From: an uncultured Eubacterium sp.
Lineage (GTDB): Bacteria > Bacillota > Clostridia > Lachnospirales > Lachnospiraceae
Length of the DNA stretch: 6,276 nt
NCBI GenBank assembly: GCA_910585745.1
Contig: CAJUFM010000050.1
Location: 17,026-23,301, forward strand
Direction of reading: 5' to 3'
The first letter of the stretch is position 1. Each line of letters opens with the position of its first letter. Made by a program: the position numbers and the translations under genes. Shown in pieces: positions 1 to 5,933 of the stretch. Below the pieces are notes generated by a model. That model saw nothing but the letters and a program-made list of their open reading frames with translations. It was not told the origin of the DNA and ran no database searches.

Positions 1-143
1 AGCAGACAGCGAAGCCAGAGGCGACCAAAACTCCAGAGCAGACAGCGAAGCCAGAAGCAACCAAAACCCCGGAGCAGACAGCAAAGCCGGAAACGACCAA
101 AACCCCGGAGCAGACAGCGAAGCCGGATACAACGAATAAGCCG
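1..143 (+). repeat. 36-bp in-frame tandem repeat, four units
   Basis: Units lie at 1-35 (first base cut off by the window edge), 36-71, 72-107 and 108-143. Each encodes EQTAKPxxTKTP-like residues. The fourth unit diverges in its second half (PDTTNKP), and a weak 12-residue rhythm continues to about 179 (AETNNPFETGKP). Most unit-to-unit changes are synonymous or conservative, as expected for a coding tandem repeat that expands and contracts. The array probably extends upstream of the window. Confidence 0.9.
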
Positions 144-686
144 GCCGAAACGAATAACCCCTTCGAGACAGGAAAACCGGAAGAAACAAAGAGACCAATA
201 GAGGTTAAGAGTGTTCTGGTTGCTGCGAATAAACTCACGTTAGGTCTCGGTGAGAAGGTTCAATTAGAGGCAGCTGTCTATCCAAGAAATGCTTCTGACA
301 GGAAACTTACCTATAAAGCCTCCAATACTAATGTGTCCGTGAGCAAGAATGGAAAGATTACAGGAAAAAAACGAGGAACCTGTAAGATCACAGTCAGTGC
401 TTCCAATGGAAAAAAGGCGGTAGTAAAAGTATCCGTGAAAAAGAAACCGAAGAAGATTACACTGAATGCCCGGAATAAAGTGTTGAAGATTGGAAAGAAA
501 TACAAAATAAAAGCAAGACTGCCAAAAGGCACGGCGAGCCAGACGCTCACTTATGTATCGAATAAGCGGGCCATAGCAGACGTCTCTCCGGATGGTAAGG
601 TGACAGCGAAAAAGAGAGGATCTGCGGTGATTACAGTAAAGACCTATAACGGCAAAAAGGCATCACTTAAGATCCAAGTAAAATAA
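1..686 (+). CDS. C-terminal part of a secreted/surface protein with a TPK-rich repeat linker and two Big2 (bacterial Ig-like) domains; 5' end outside window
   Basis: The frame is open from the first complete codon (nt 3) to the TAA at 684-686, giving 227 visible residues with no start, so the gene begins upstream. Residues 1 to about 60 are a low-complexity linker built on a 12-residue repeat (EQTAKPEATKTP and variants). Two domains of about 80 residues follow (about 66-146 and 147-227). Each has the Big2 pattern: a 'L.LG.G.K..L.A..P' opening, a 'T.Y.SN....VS..GK.TGKKRG' core, and a closing 'ITV...NGKKA..KV.VK' strand. Big2 domains are known from adhesins and secreted cell-surface proteins; the flexible linker would hold them away from the rest of the protein. 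The protein ends directly after domain 2, with no LPXTG motif or C-terminal membrane helix, so any anchoring must come from the missing N-terminal part. The second domain is very Lys-rich. Catalytic modules may lie upstream; the specific function is unknown. Confidence 0.85.
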   Translation, partial: QTAKPEATKTPEQTAKPEATKTPEQTAKPETTKTPEQTAKPDTTNKPAETNNPFETGKPEETKRPIEVKSVLVAANKLTLGLGEKVQLEAAVYPRNASDRKLTYKASNTNVSVSKNGKITGKKRGTCKITVSASNGKKAVVKVSVKKKPKKITLNARNKVLKIGKKYKIKARLPKGTASQTLTYVSNKRAIADVSPDGKVTAKKRGSAVITVKTYNGKKASLKIQVK

Positions 687-700
687 AAACAGAATAGTAA

Positions 701-729
701 TAGTAAACATCGCTGATTCGTGGTACAAT
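701..729 (+). promoter_or_regulatory. Candidate extended -10 promoter just before the structured repeat
   Basis: TACAAT at 724-729 (5 of 6 matches to TATAAT) is preceded by TGG, an extended -10 TGn element. A weak -35 match, TAGTAA at 701-706, lies at 17-bp spacing. Initiation would fall near 735-737, at the left arm of the 733-860 inverted repeat. A transcript would begin with the structured repeat and could run into the lipoprotein gene at 1053 as a leader of about 315 nt. No other convincing promoter was found for that gene. Confidence 0.4.
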
Positions 730-732
730 GAA

Positions 733-860
733 CGCATAAGCACGAACGCAGACTTTTAGAGAATGCGATGCCTGTTTACAGGCAAACCGCATTCTCTAAA
801 AGTCTATGTGAGTCTAACGAACACGGAGAAACCGAAGGTTTCGACGTGAGTGCTTATGCG
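733..860. repeat. Composite inverted-repeat element, copy 1 (three-way-junction fold)
   Basis: The outer arms pair perfectly over 11 bp (733-743 with 850-860, CGCATAAGCAC / GTGCTTATGCG). Two hairpins lie inside. The first is at 749-815 (separate entry). The second is at 822-848: CACG / CGTG stem, symmetric GA/GA internal loop, GAAACC / GGTTTC stem and GAA triloop. Bases 816-859 are repeated without mismatch at 884-927. The left segment GCACGAACG (740-748) also recurs at 879-887. In copy 2 these two segments are contiguous (sharing one AACG), so copy 1 appears to be the same unit carrying an insertion. There is no T-run after the element, so it does not look like an ordinary intrinsic terminator. 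I do not recognise a named family. Confidence 0.75.
749..815. mobile_element. 67-bp hairpin insert flanked by AACG duplication (MITE-like or modular hairpin)
   Basis: An 18-bp perfect stem (750-767 with 788-805) encloses a small asymmetric internal loop, a second 6-bp stem (TGCCTG 769-774 / CAGGCA 779-784) and a TTTA loop. The tail 806-815 ends in AGTCT, complementary to the AGACT at the insert start. Against copy 2 of the surrounding repeat, this segment is extra sequence. AACG stands on both sides (745-748 and 816-819) but only once in copy 2 (884-887), the pattern left by a 4-bp target-site duplication. No transposase is visible, so mobility is inferred from the footprint only. Confidence 0.5.
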
Positions 861-874
861 GGATAAAGGATAGA

Positions 875-927
875 ATGAGCACGAACGAACACGGAGAAAC
901 CGAAGGTTTCGACGTGAGTGCTTATGC
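875..927. repeat. Structured intergenic repeat, copy 2 (uninterrupted)
   Basis: This about 53-bp imperfect palindrome has left arm 875-882 (ATGAGCAC) pairing with 918-925 (GTGCTTAT, one G-T wobble). The core hairpin is at 890-916: CACG / CGTG, GA/GA internal loop, GAAACC / GGTTTC and GAA triloop. Bases 884-927 equal 816-859 exactly (44 bp, offset 68). A TAGAAT lies just before it at 871-876, in the same place as TACAAT before copy 1, so the copies share upstream sequence too. Confidence 0.75.
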
Positions 928-1052
928 CTGGGACAACGTAAATGAAGTTCTGACCAACTTAGTATCAGCGGTGTTTTTTACGCGTTGATTTGGAACTTTT
1001 TGGAAGTCACCATGGAGGTTTTTGGGAGCTGTCTGTAAAGAAAGGAATCGAG
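928..1052 (+). other. Leader of the first lipoprotein gene; no gene seen
   Basis: This is the remainder of the 366-bp gap between the Big2 gene and the lipoprotein. No RNA gene, strong promoter or terminator is evident. A weak bulged stem (AACGTAAA at 936-943 with TTTACGCGTT at 976-985) places a short T-run (973-978) in its 3' arm, but is not convincing as a terminator. Confidence 0.4.
1041..1045 (+). promoter_or_regulatory. Ribosome binding site choosing the ATG at 1053
   Basis: AAAGG at 1041-1045 lies 7 nt before ATG 1053. The context (AAAGGAATCGAGATGAAC) resembles the starts at 2454 (AGGGGAATCAGAGATGAAA) and 5934 (AGGGGAATCTGAGATG), so the three paralogs share their translation-start region. 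This favours 1053 over the in-frame TTG at 990, which would put non-hydrophobic residues ahead of the signal peptide. Confidence 0.7.
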
Positions 1053-2381
1053 ATGAACAAAGGGAATGTAGCAGCTGTGGCGGTGGGAGTGGTGTTATTT
1101 CTTTTCACCTGTACAGAGAATGAGCCTTCTTTAAATAATCAACAGCAGTCTGGTCCGGCACACAGGATGGAGAATGCCTCTGTCATAACAGAGAGTGCTG
1201 TAAAGGGGCATCCGTCGGTGACAGCCAGACCGCTGAAGGCGGCGGAGGCAGAAGGTTACCGCTACAGCAGCGGAAATTGTATCTACCTGAAAGATAGCAG
1301 GGGGAATTCTGTGAATCAGTATTCATTAAATGGCAATCTGCTGAAACGGTATGAAATAGCTGGTTCGGAGGAAATGGTGGAGGTTTGCTGGGCAGACAGC
1401 AGCTGTCTGATCTACCGCATAGACAACCAAAGAGGAGAAGATACATTATGGTTTGTCCCCATCGCTCAGGAAGATGAGAAGGAAATTCTGTGTCTGAAAG
1501 ATAGAACAAAAATCCAGGCAGACATAGATGGTGTGAGCTGTATTCTCTTTAGGCGGGGGGATGAACTGGTTTATATGGCAGATAACAGGATATATAAAAG
1601 AAATCTGAAGTCAGGCAGAGAGATCTACCTCAAAAAGGGATTTCAGTATGAGGATGATCTGGAAATAGATCGAGATTTTAATCTGAATCCGTTGTATAAA
1701 GATGGCAGGGTGCTTTTTACTACCTCCGATGCCAAGTATCTGCTGGATGTGGCTGCCTGGAAGACGGAAAAGATCTGGGAGCAGGAAAACGGTTCCCCAG
1801 ATCAGTCAGCGAATGTGCTATCCACATGGAATGAGGACAGTATCTATTTTCAGGTGGAAGATGAACAGGTAGATGTATATCAATATCAGTTGTCTACGAA
1901 AAAGCGGAAGAGATACATATCTGGTGATCAGATCCAGAAAAGGATCGAGAACATGAACCTGTTTCCGGGACAGCAGATTCATTATGAGAATATAAAGGTA
2001 TTCAAGACTTTTGCATACAATGGGCGTCTGTATATGGATATATTTTTGAAGTGGAAGGAAGAGGGAATAAAGGAATCCAAGGCAGACCTTCTATTTAGCA
2101 GTTCTCTGGAAGACCCGGCGGATTTCCGGTACGAACCAGAGGTTTCTCAGTTTATGCTGGAACATACCAGTTATGACGGTGAAGGCCGGTATGGATCATT
2201 TTCTGGTTTTGCAGAAGGGTATCTGGCTATATTTCCCTATAAAGATGCCCCCAGCTATAACCTGCTATGGAATACTGGTTGTGTCTGCTATGATATGGAG
2301 GCTAAGGAGTTTTCCTGTCTGCCCGACCGCAAGATCCTGTACCTTGTCTGTGCTGCTGGTCTTTCGGTGCTGAAAAGCTGA
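1053..2381 (+). CDS. Putative lipoprotein of unknown function (paralog 1)
   Basis: The protein has 442 residues. It opens with a short charged start (MNKGN), a hydrophobic stretch (VAAVAVGVVLFLF) and Cys20 in the context LFTC. This is a probable lipoprotein signal, although Thr at -1 and Phe at -2 are poor matches to the usual lipobox. After a Ser/Gln-rich linker, the body alternates short beta-like strands with turns (for example YSLNGNLLKRYEI, CLIYRIDNQRGEDTLWFVPI, VYQYQLSTKKRKRYI), suggesting a propeller-like extracytoplasmic fold; that is an inference. It is clearly homologous to the next gene: both have a 'W..DS..(I/L)Y' motif, an ED..LW.VP segment, and a similar order of blocks to the end. 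It lies 72 nt before that gene with no terminator between, so they are probably co-transcribed. The tail after about residue 424 (PDRKILYLVCAAGLSVLKS) has no counterpart in the paralog and may be read from a shifted or recombined 3' end. No enzymatic motif is recognised. Confidence 0.8.
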   Translation: MNKGNVAAVAVGVVLFLFTCTENEPSLNNQQQSGPAHRMENASVITESAVKGHPSVTARPLKAAEAEGYRYSSGNCIYLKDSRGNSVNQYSLNGNLLKRYEIAGSEEMVEVCWADSSCLIYRIDNQRGEDTLWFVPIAQEDEKEILCLKDRTKIQADIDGVSCILFRRGDELVYMADNRIYKRNLKSGREIYLKKGFQYEDDLEIDRDFNLNPLYKDGRVLFTTSDAKYLLDVAAWKTEKIWEQENGSPDQSANVLSTWNEDSIYFQVEDEQVDVYQYQLSTKKRKRYISGDQIQKRIENMNLFPGQQIHYENIKVFKTFAYNGRLYMDIFLKWKEEGIKESKADLLFSSSLEDPADFRYEPEVSQFMLEHTSYDGEGRYGSFSGFAEGYLAIFPYKDAPSYNLLWNTGCVCYDMEAKEFSCLPDRKILYLVCAAGLSVLKS

Positions 2382-2453
2382 AGGAGACAAAACAGTTAGT
2401 TGTATCAGTTGATAAATATATGATCCAAAAAGAAGAGACGAGGGGAATCAGAG

Positions 2454-3761
2454 ATGAAAAACAAAAGCAGACTGTATAGGGTGAGTGTGGCAGCTGCACT
2501 GGCTGCTGTTTGCATCGGCATAACTGCCTGTGGGGGAGAAGTTGTGGGAAGAAACAGTAATTCTATAGAGGTAGTATCTGGAGCAGCGGTATCCGGTTCT
2601 GGGATTTCCCAGAAGAAAGACAAATCCCCAGAATCCATGAACGACACGGAAAGGCTGATTTCTGCTCTCTATCCTCACACGAATTCCCGCTTTCTATACA
2701 AGGAAAAGATGGGGAAGATAGAGCAACGGGACCTGGAGGGAAAGGTCATTCAGTCTTTCCCCGTTCCCGGACTGGATACCGGGGGTACATATGATAAGGA
2801 TTTTGAGATTAAGTGGGTAAGTGACAGCGAAATCTTATATGTCCTGTACAGGGAGAGAGGGCCAGAAGATGATATTGTGCTGGAATTATGGTGTGTGCCA
2901 TTGAAGGATTCAAAGGAGGGTGAGGTCCTGAATTTGGCAGGGGCGGAAAAGCTTTTAGAAGAACAGCCAGAGGCTGCATATGATATATTTGTAGAATATG
3001 CAAATTCACAATGTGTTTTATATAGTACATATGAGCCGGCATATTACGTAGAATACGACAGGAGGGAAAAGAAGAAAGTTCCCCTGGATTCTTCGCACCC
3101 CAACGCAAAATGGTACCCGCTCAGTGGCAGCATTACGGGAGAAGCGGCTGGCAAAACCGTAATGTGTTCTTTGGAAAGAAGCAAGGAGCAGTACCCGGAA
3201 GGAATTTATGTACATGAGGCGGGGAGCGGAAAAGTAGAGAGGATCAATGAATGCTATGGATCCAGATGGACACAGTTCCATGGAACTGTGTCAGATAACA
3301 GCATCCTGTATACAGAACTCCTTCAGGAGCCACAGGTCCTTGGAAAGGTTAGTTATGATATCTGGTGTTATGATGGGGAGACGGGTAAAAACAAGATCCT
3401 TCTCCCTGAAAAAGAGTGGAGAGAGTTTGCCGGCAGCTTGGAATTTCAGCAGTTGTGGGCAGATGGAGACCGGTTATACATTGAGGTTTTTGATGAAAAA
3501 AATGGTGATAAGTTCACTATATTTAGTTGTTCCCTGGCAGACGGAAAGGGGCTTCGCTGGGAGGAAGAACTGAACCGGTATCTGCACTCATATGATGATG
3601 TGTATATTATAGGGATTGAGGCGGGGAGATGTTTTTATGAGGCAGGTGATTATGATAAGGATGGTGTGGCAGTTATAGAGGACAGATATTGTTACCGTTT
3701 TTCTTCCGGGGAGAACAAGAAAATAGAAAAAAACGATGCGGAGAACTGGTTCTGGTACTGA
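2454..3761 (+). CDS. Putative lipoprotein of unknown function (paralog 2)
   Basis: The protein has 435 residues, with AGGGGA (2441-2446) placed 7 nt before the ATG. The N-terminus is a clean lipoprotein signal: MKNKSRLYR, a hydrophobic core, and the lipobox ITAC with Cys26 as the predicted lipidated residue. A short flexible segment with a small repeat (VSGAAVSGSG) follows. The body is rich in aromatic, beta-strand-like blocks separated by charged turns (LEGKVIQSFPV, EILYVLYRERG, LELWCVPLKD, YYVEYDRREKKKV, YDIWCYDGETGKN, RYCYRFSSGEN), which fits a repeated-blade sensor or binding protein outside the membrane. The substrate is unknown. It is a paralog of the 1053 gene and of the remnant at 5934; the remnant matches its leader and its region after about residue 148. 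No catalytic motif or C-terminal anchor is seen. It ends 100 nt before the ATPase gene, which has its own promoter. Confidence 0.85.
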   Translation: MKNKSRLYRVSVAAALAAVCIGITACGGEVVGRNSNSIEVVSGAAVSGSGISQKKDKSPESMNDTERLISALYPHTNSRFLYKEKMGKIEQRDLEGKVIQSFPVPGLDTGGTYDKDFEIKWVSDSEILYVLYRERGPEDDIVLELWCVPLKDSKEGEVLNLAGAEKLLEEQPEAAYDIFVEYANSQCVLYSTYEPAYYVEYDRREKKKVPLDSSHPNAKWYPLSGSITGEAAGKTVMCSLERSKEQYPEGIYVHEAGSGKVERINECYGSRWTQFHGTVSDNSILYTELLQEPQVLGKVSYDIWCYDGETGKNKILLPEKEWREFAGSLEFQQLWADGDRLYIEVFDEKNGDKFTIFSCSLADGKGLRWEEELNRYLHSYDDVYIIGIEAGRCFYEAGDYDKDGVAVIEDRYCYRFSSGENKKIEKNDAENWFWY

Positions 3762-3785
3762 GAGGATGAAGAGTAGCTGTTTATG

Positions 3786-3814
3786 TTGAGAAAAACGGTG
3801 ATTTAGGGTATAAT
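3786..3814 (+). promoter_or_regulatory. Near-consensus housekeeping promoter of the Septu cassette
   Basis: TTGAGA at 3786-3791 (5 of 6 to TTGACA) and TATAAT at 3809-3814 (6 of 6) are separated by exactly 17 bp. Initiation is expected near 3820, giving a leader of about 40 nt before the ATG at 3862. This is the strongest promoter in the window and indicates that the defence genes are expressed independently of the lipoprotein genes. Confidence 0.8.
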
Positions 3815-3861
3815 AATCATGTGTTGATCTGCGGTCATAAGTAATATGTGGAGGTTTAGAA

Positions 3862-5145
3862 ATGTATATAAAAAGAATTGATATACAAAATTTCAAAGCG
3901 ATATCTGAATTAAGTCTTCAGTTCAAGCCTGGAGTGAACATTCTTATTGGAGATAATGGAGTTGGTAAGACCTCCATATTAGATGCCCTTGTTGTTGCGC
4001 TTGGTGGTTTTTTGTATGGTGTAAATGGCGCTTCTGTTAAAAACATTTTAATGTCTGATGTAAAAATGGATACAGTGAGTGTTGGTAGTGTATCAACTAG
4101 TATTAAGTACAATACGCCAGTAAAGATTGGATGTGAATTGTATGCCGATGGGGAAACATATGAATGGGCAAGAATTCGGGAAGATGAAGCACCAAAAAGA
4201 AACACAAAGATGATAAAACAAATTGGTGATATTTCAAAGTATGCGAAAGATCTAACAAATAATGCCGCGCTGGAACTTCCTGTATTAAGTTATCAGAGTT
4301 CAATACGCGCATCGAAGACAAGACGTGGAGATTTTGGAGCACAGATGAAAAAGAGAATGGATGATAGGCGTTGTGGTTATTTAGGTTGTCTTGATTCTGT
4401 TCTTGATCTAAAAAGGGTTAAAGAATGGTGCTATGAGATGCAGAGAATTGCCTTTGATTTAGATCAAAAGGTTGAGGAATACGAACAGTTTAAGTATATT
4501 GTAGGATTATTTATGCAGAAAATGAGCGAGACCAAAGAAGTTCCTAAAATTAGTTATTCAAGACAGTACAAGGATATTGTGTATACGGAAAACGGACGGA
4601 TTTTACCAATCTCTTGTTTGAGTGCAGGGTATCAATCCATATTATGGATGATTATGGATATTTCTTATCGGATGGCGACTTTAAATCCCGGCAAACATGA
4701 CTTAAAGCGGGGCAAAGGAATTGTTCTTATCGATGAGATAGATTTGCATTTGCATCCTAAATGGCAGTGGAACATTATAGAAGCTCTGAAGAGTGTATTT
4801 CCTAATATTCAGTTTATCATTGCTACGCATTCGCCAATTATCATATCTTCCTGTAAAGATGTTAATTTAGTTTTGGTTGATCATAATCAGGAAATTATTT
4901 ATCTGGATGATGCATATGGCTGTTCAGTAAATGAAGTTTTAGAATTGCGGCAGGGGAGTTCAGACGTTTTAAAGAGTGTAAAAGATATGAAAAACGAATT
5001 TGATTTTGCAATTAATAAAGATGATCTGCAGAAAGTGTCAAAAATAGTTGAAGAAATGGCTCAGGAATTTGGAGATGATAATACAGAAGTTGTGAAGGCC
5101 AGGACGGAGTTAGAGATGGAAGATTTTCTAGGAGATGAAGATTAA
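3862..5145 (+). CDS. ptuA: Septu system ATPase PtuA (SMC/ABC-like AAA family ATPase)
   Basis: The protein has 427 residues, with GGAGG (3850-3854) placed 7 nt before the ATG. It starts with the typical opening of ABC-like overcoming-type and recombination ATPases (MYIKRIDIQNFKAISEL). All the nucleotide-site motifs are present: Walker A GDNGVGKTS (residues 30-38), an ABC-signature-like LSAGYQS (253-259), Walker B IVLIDE (287-292) followed by the D-loop region IDLHLHP, and the switch His in IIATHS (His323). The middle (about 150-230) is the variable helical insert expected between the two ATPase halves. In Septu, PtuA works with the HNH nuclease PtuB in a cytoplasmic complex that restricts phage. 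Pairing with an HNH gene of the PtuB type directly downstream, overlapping or touching, is the main reason for this call. The same ATPase-HNH pair also occurs in some retrons, but the 100 nt upstream carry no reverse transcriptase and no obvious msr-msd RNA, so stand-alone Septu fits better. It is visibly more A/T-rich than the lipoprotein genes, suggesting transfer. Confidence 0.85.
   Translation: MYIKRIDIQNFKAISELSLQFKPGVNILIGDNGVGKTSILDALVVALGGFLYGVNGASVKNILMSDVKMDTVSVGSVSTSIKYNTPVKIGCELYADGETYEWARIREDEAPKRNTKMIKQIGDISKYAKDLTNNAALELPVLSYQSSIRASKTRRGDFGAQMKKRMDDRRCGYLGCLDSVLDLKRVKEWCYEMQRIAFDLDQKVEEYEQFKYIVGLFMQKMSETKEVPKISYSRQYKDIVYTENGRILPISCLSAGYQSILWMIMDISYRMATLNPGKHDLKRGKGIVLIDEIDLHLHPKWQWNIIEALKSVFPNIQFIIATHSPIIISSCKDVNLVLVDHNQEIIYLDDAYGCSVNEVLELRQGSSDVLKSVKDMKNEFDFAINKDDLQKVSKIVEEMAQEFGDDNTEVVKARTELEMEDFLGDED
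5130..5134 (+). promoter_or_regulatory. Ribosome binding site for the HNH gene, inside the ptuA end
   Basis: AGGAG at 5130-5134 abuts the ATG at 5135 with no spacer, which is unusable for that start. It lies 12 nt before the ATG at 5147, which is long but workable. The start at 5147 is 1 nt after the ptuA stop, consistent with translational coupling. Confidence 0.6.
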
Positions 5146-5146
5146 T

Positions 5147-5737
5147 ATGCTGCACATTAAAAAGCAAAGAACAGATCCAGAAGTTGTGACAAAGGTTGCG
5201 GAGATTAAGAGTACATCTGCCTGGAAAAACACATCGGTAGGAGAAACCGAGAAGATCCGCGATTTTTTTGAGCAATTGCCAAAGGATAAAATAAGAATTC
5301 ACTTATTGCAGGAACAGCACTATTTGTGTGCTTATTGTATGAAGAGGATACAGGATGATCCAATGGAAACTACAATAGAGCATTGGTTTCCTTTAGACAA
5401 AGATAAGGATAAAGCGCTGGATTATAAAAATATGCTTGCAGTTTGCAGAGGTGGAGCAACACTGGATTTGGAAAAGGGGCATAAAAGAGAGTTATGTTGT
5501 GATGCTTCCAAAGGCAATTCAGAGATAAAAATCAATCCTTTGAATGAAATACATATGAACAAGGTTAAGTATACCAGAGAAGGAATTGTACAGACAGGTG
5601 ATGAAAGTTTAGACTTTGATATCAATAATGTATTACGCCTGAATGGCATTCGCGATGAAAATGGAAATCTAATATGCGATACATCAACGGCTCTGCTAAA
5701 AGGGCGTAAAATGCAGTTCAAAAGAGTGTTGCAATAA
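5147..5737 (+). CDS. ptuB: Septu system HNH endonuclease PtuB, C-terminally truncated by a frameshift
   Basis: The visible protein has 196 residues from ATG 5147; ATG 5135 would add MKIN and overlap ptuA by 11 nt. The HNH/zinc region is well formed: CAYC (61-64), IEHW with the catalytic-type His79, Asn95 in DYKNMLAVC with Cys100, then CCDASKG (117-123) and KINPL. These features match the HNH proteins found with PtuA-type ATPases (the retron/Septu HNH family, TIGR02646-like). Its expected role is nucleic-acid cleavage under control of the ATPase. The 0-frame stops early, after LLKGRKMQFKRVLQ. One base before that tail, another frame continues for 60 codons to 5892 with a plausible family-like C-terminus (separate entry). 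Adding one A to the run at 5708-5711 would give a single 248-residue protein. The nuclease centre is intact, but loss of the C-terminal part makes activity uncertain. A base-calling error is an alternative. Confidence 0.8.
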   Translation: MLHIKKQRTDPEVVTKVAEIKSTSAWKNTSVGETEKIRDFFEQLPKDKIRIHLLQEQHYLCAYCMKRIQDDPMETTIEHWFPLDKDKDKALDYKNMLAVCRGGATLDLEKGHKRELCCDASKGNSEIKINPLNEIHMNKVKYTREGIVQTGDESLDFDINNVLRLNGIRDENGNLICDTSTALLKGRKMQFKRVLQ

Positions 5738-5892
5738 TAGAAGTATTAGATAGAAAAAGGAAACTTACTTCAGCGATGCTGAAACGAAAAGTAGAAGAGA
5801 TAAAAGAAAAACCGATGAGGGATGAATTTGCTGGTGTTACTATTTTCTTCCTGGAAAGGAAGATCCGCTTATTGCAGAAGCTGGGGAAATAG
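5710..5892 (+). pseudogene. ptuB: Out-of-frame C-terminal 60 codons of ptuB
   Basis: The segment reads from AAT at 5710 to TAG at 5890-5892, beginning NAVQKSVAIIEVLDRKRK and ending FFLERKIRLLQKLGK. It has no start codon with a ribosome binding site, is rich in charged helix-like residues, and carries a DEFAGVTIFFLERK stretch resembling the usual end of these HNH proteins. It joins seamlessly to the ptuB frame if the A-run at 5708-5711 is five rather than four bases long. A programmed -1 slip here is unlikely, since the tRNA reading AAA would have to re-pair on UAA. Confidence 0.7.
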
Positions 5893-5933
5893 CAAGTACA
5901 TAGTTGATTGGGGATCGAAAAGGGGAATCTGAG

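Noticed and set aside
311..550. Antisense open frames, including this one and those opposite the lipoproteins and ATPase
   Set aside because: They are composition shadows of real + strand genes, without ribosome binding sites or recognisable domains.
750..805. Intrinsic terminator for the Big2 gene
   Set aside because: The stem is strong, but no T-run follows on either strand; the sequence after it is ATGTGAGTCT.
816..927. CRISPR-like array (44-bp repeats with 24-bp gap)
   Set aside because: There are only two repeats, the repeat is a long palindrome embedded in a larger inverted repeat, and no cas genes are present.
990..1052. TTG start adding 21 residues to lipoprotein paralog 1
   Set aside because: It would place polar residues before the signal peptide, while ATG 1053 has a ribosome binding site at good spacing and a start context shared with the paralogs.
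3762..3861. Retron msr-msd RNA upstream of the ATPase
   Set aside because: No long inverted repeat flanks this 100-nt gap, which is explained by a promoter and leader, and no reverse transcriptase is present.
3819..5923. Flanking direct repeats around the Septu cassette (near 3819-3842 and 5898-5923)
   Set aside because: Both contain a GTTGAT and a GGNTC in similar order, but the match is short and gapped and not above chance by eye.
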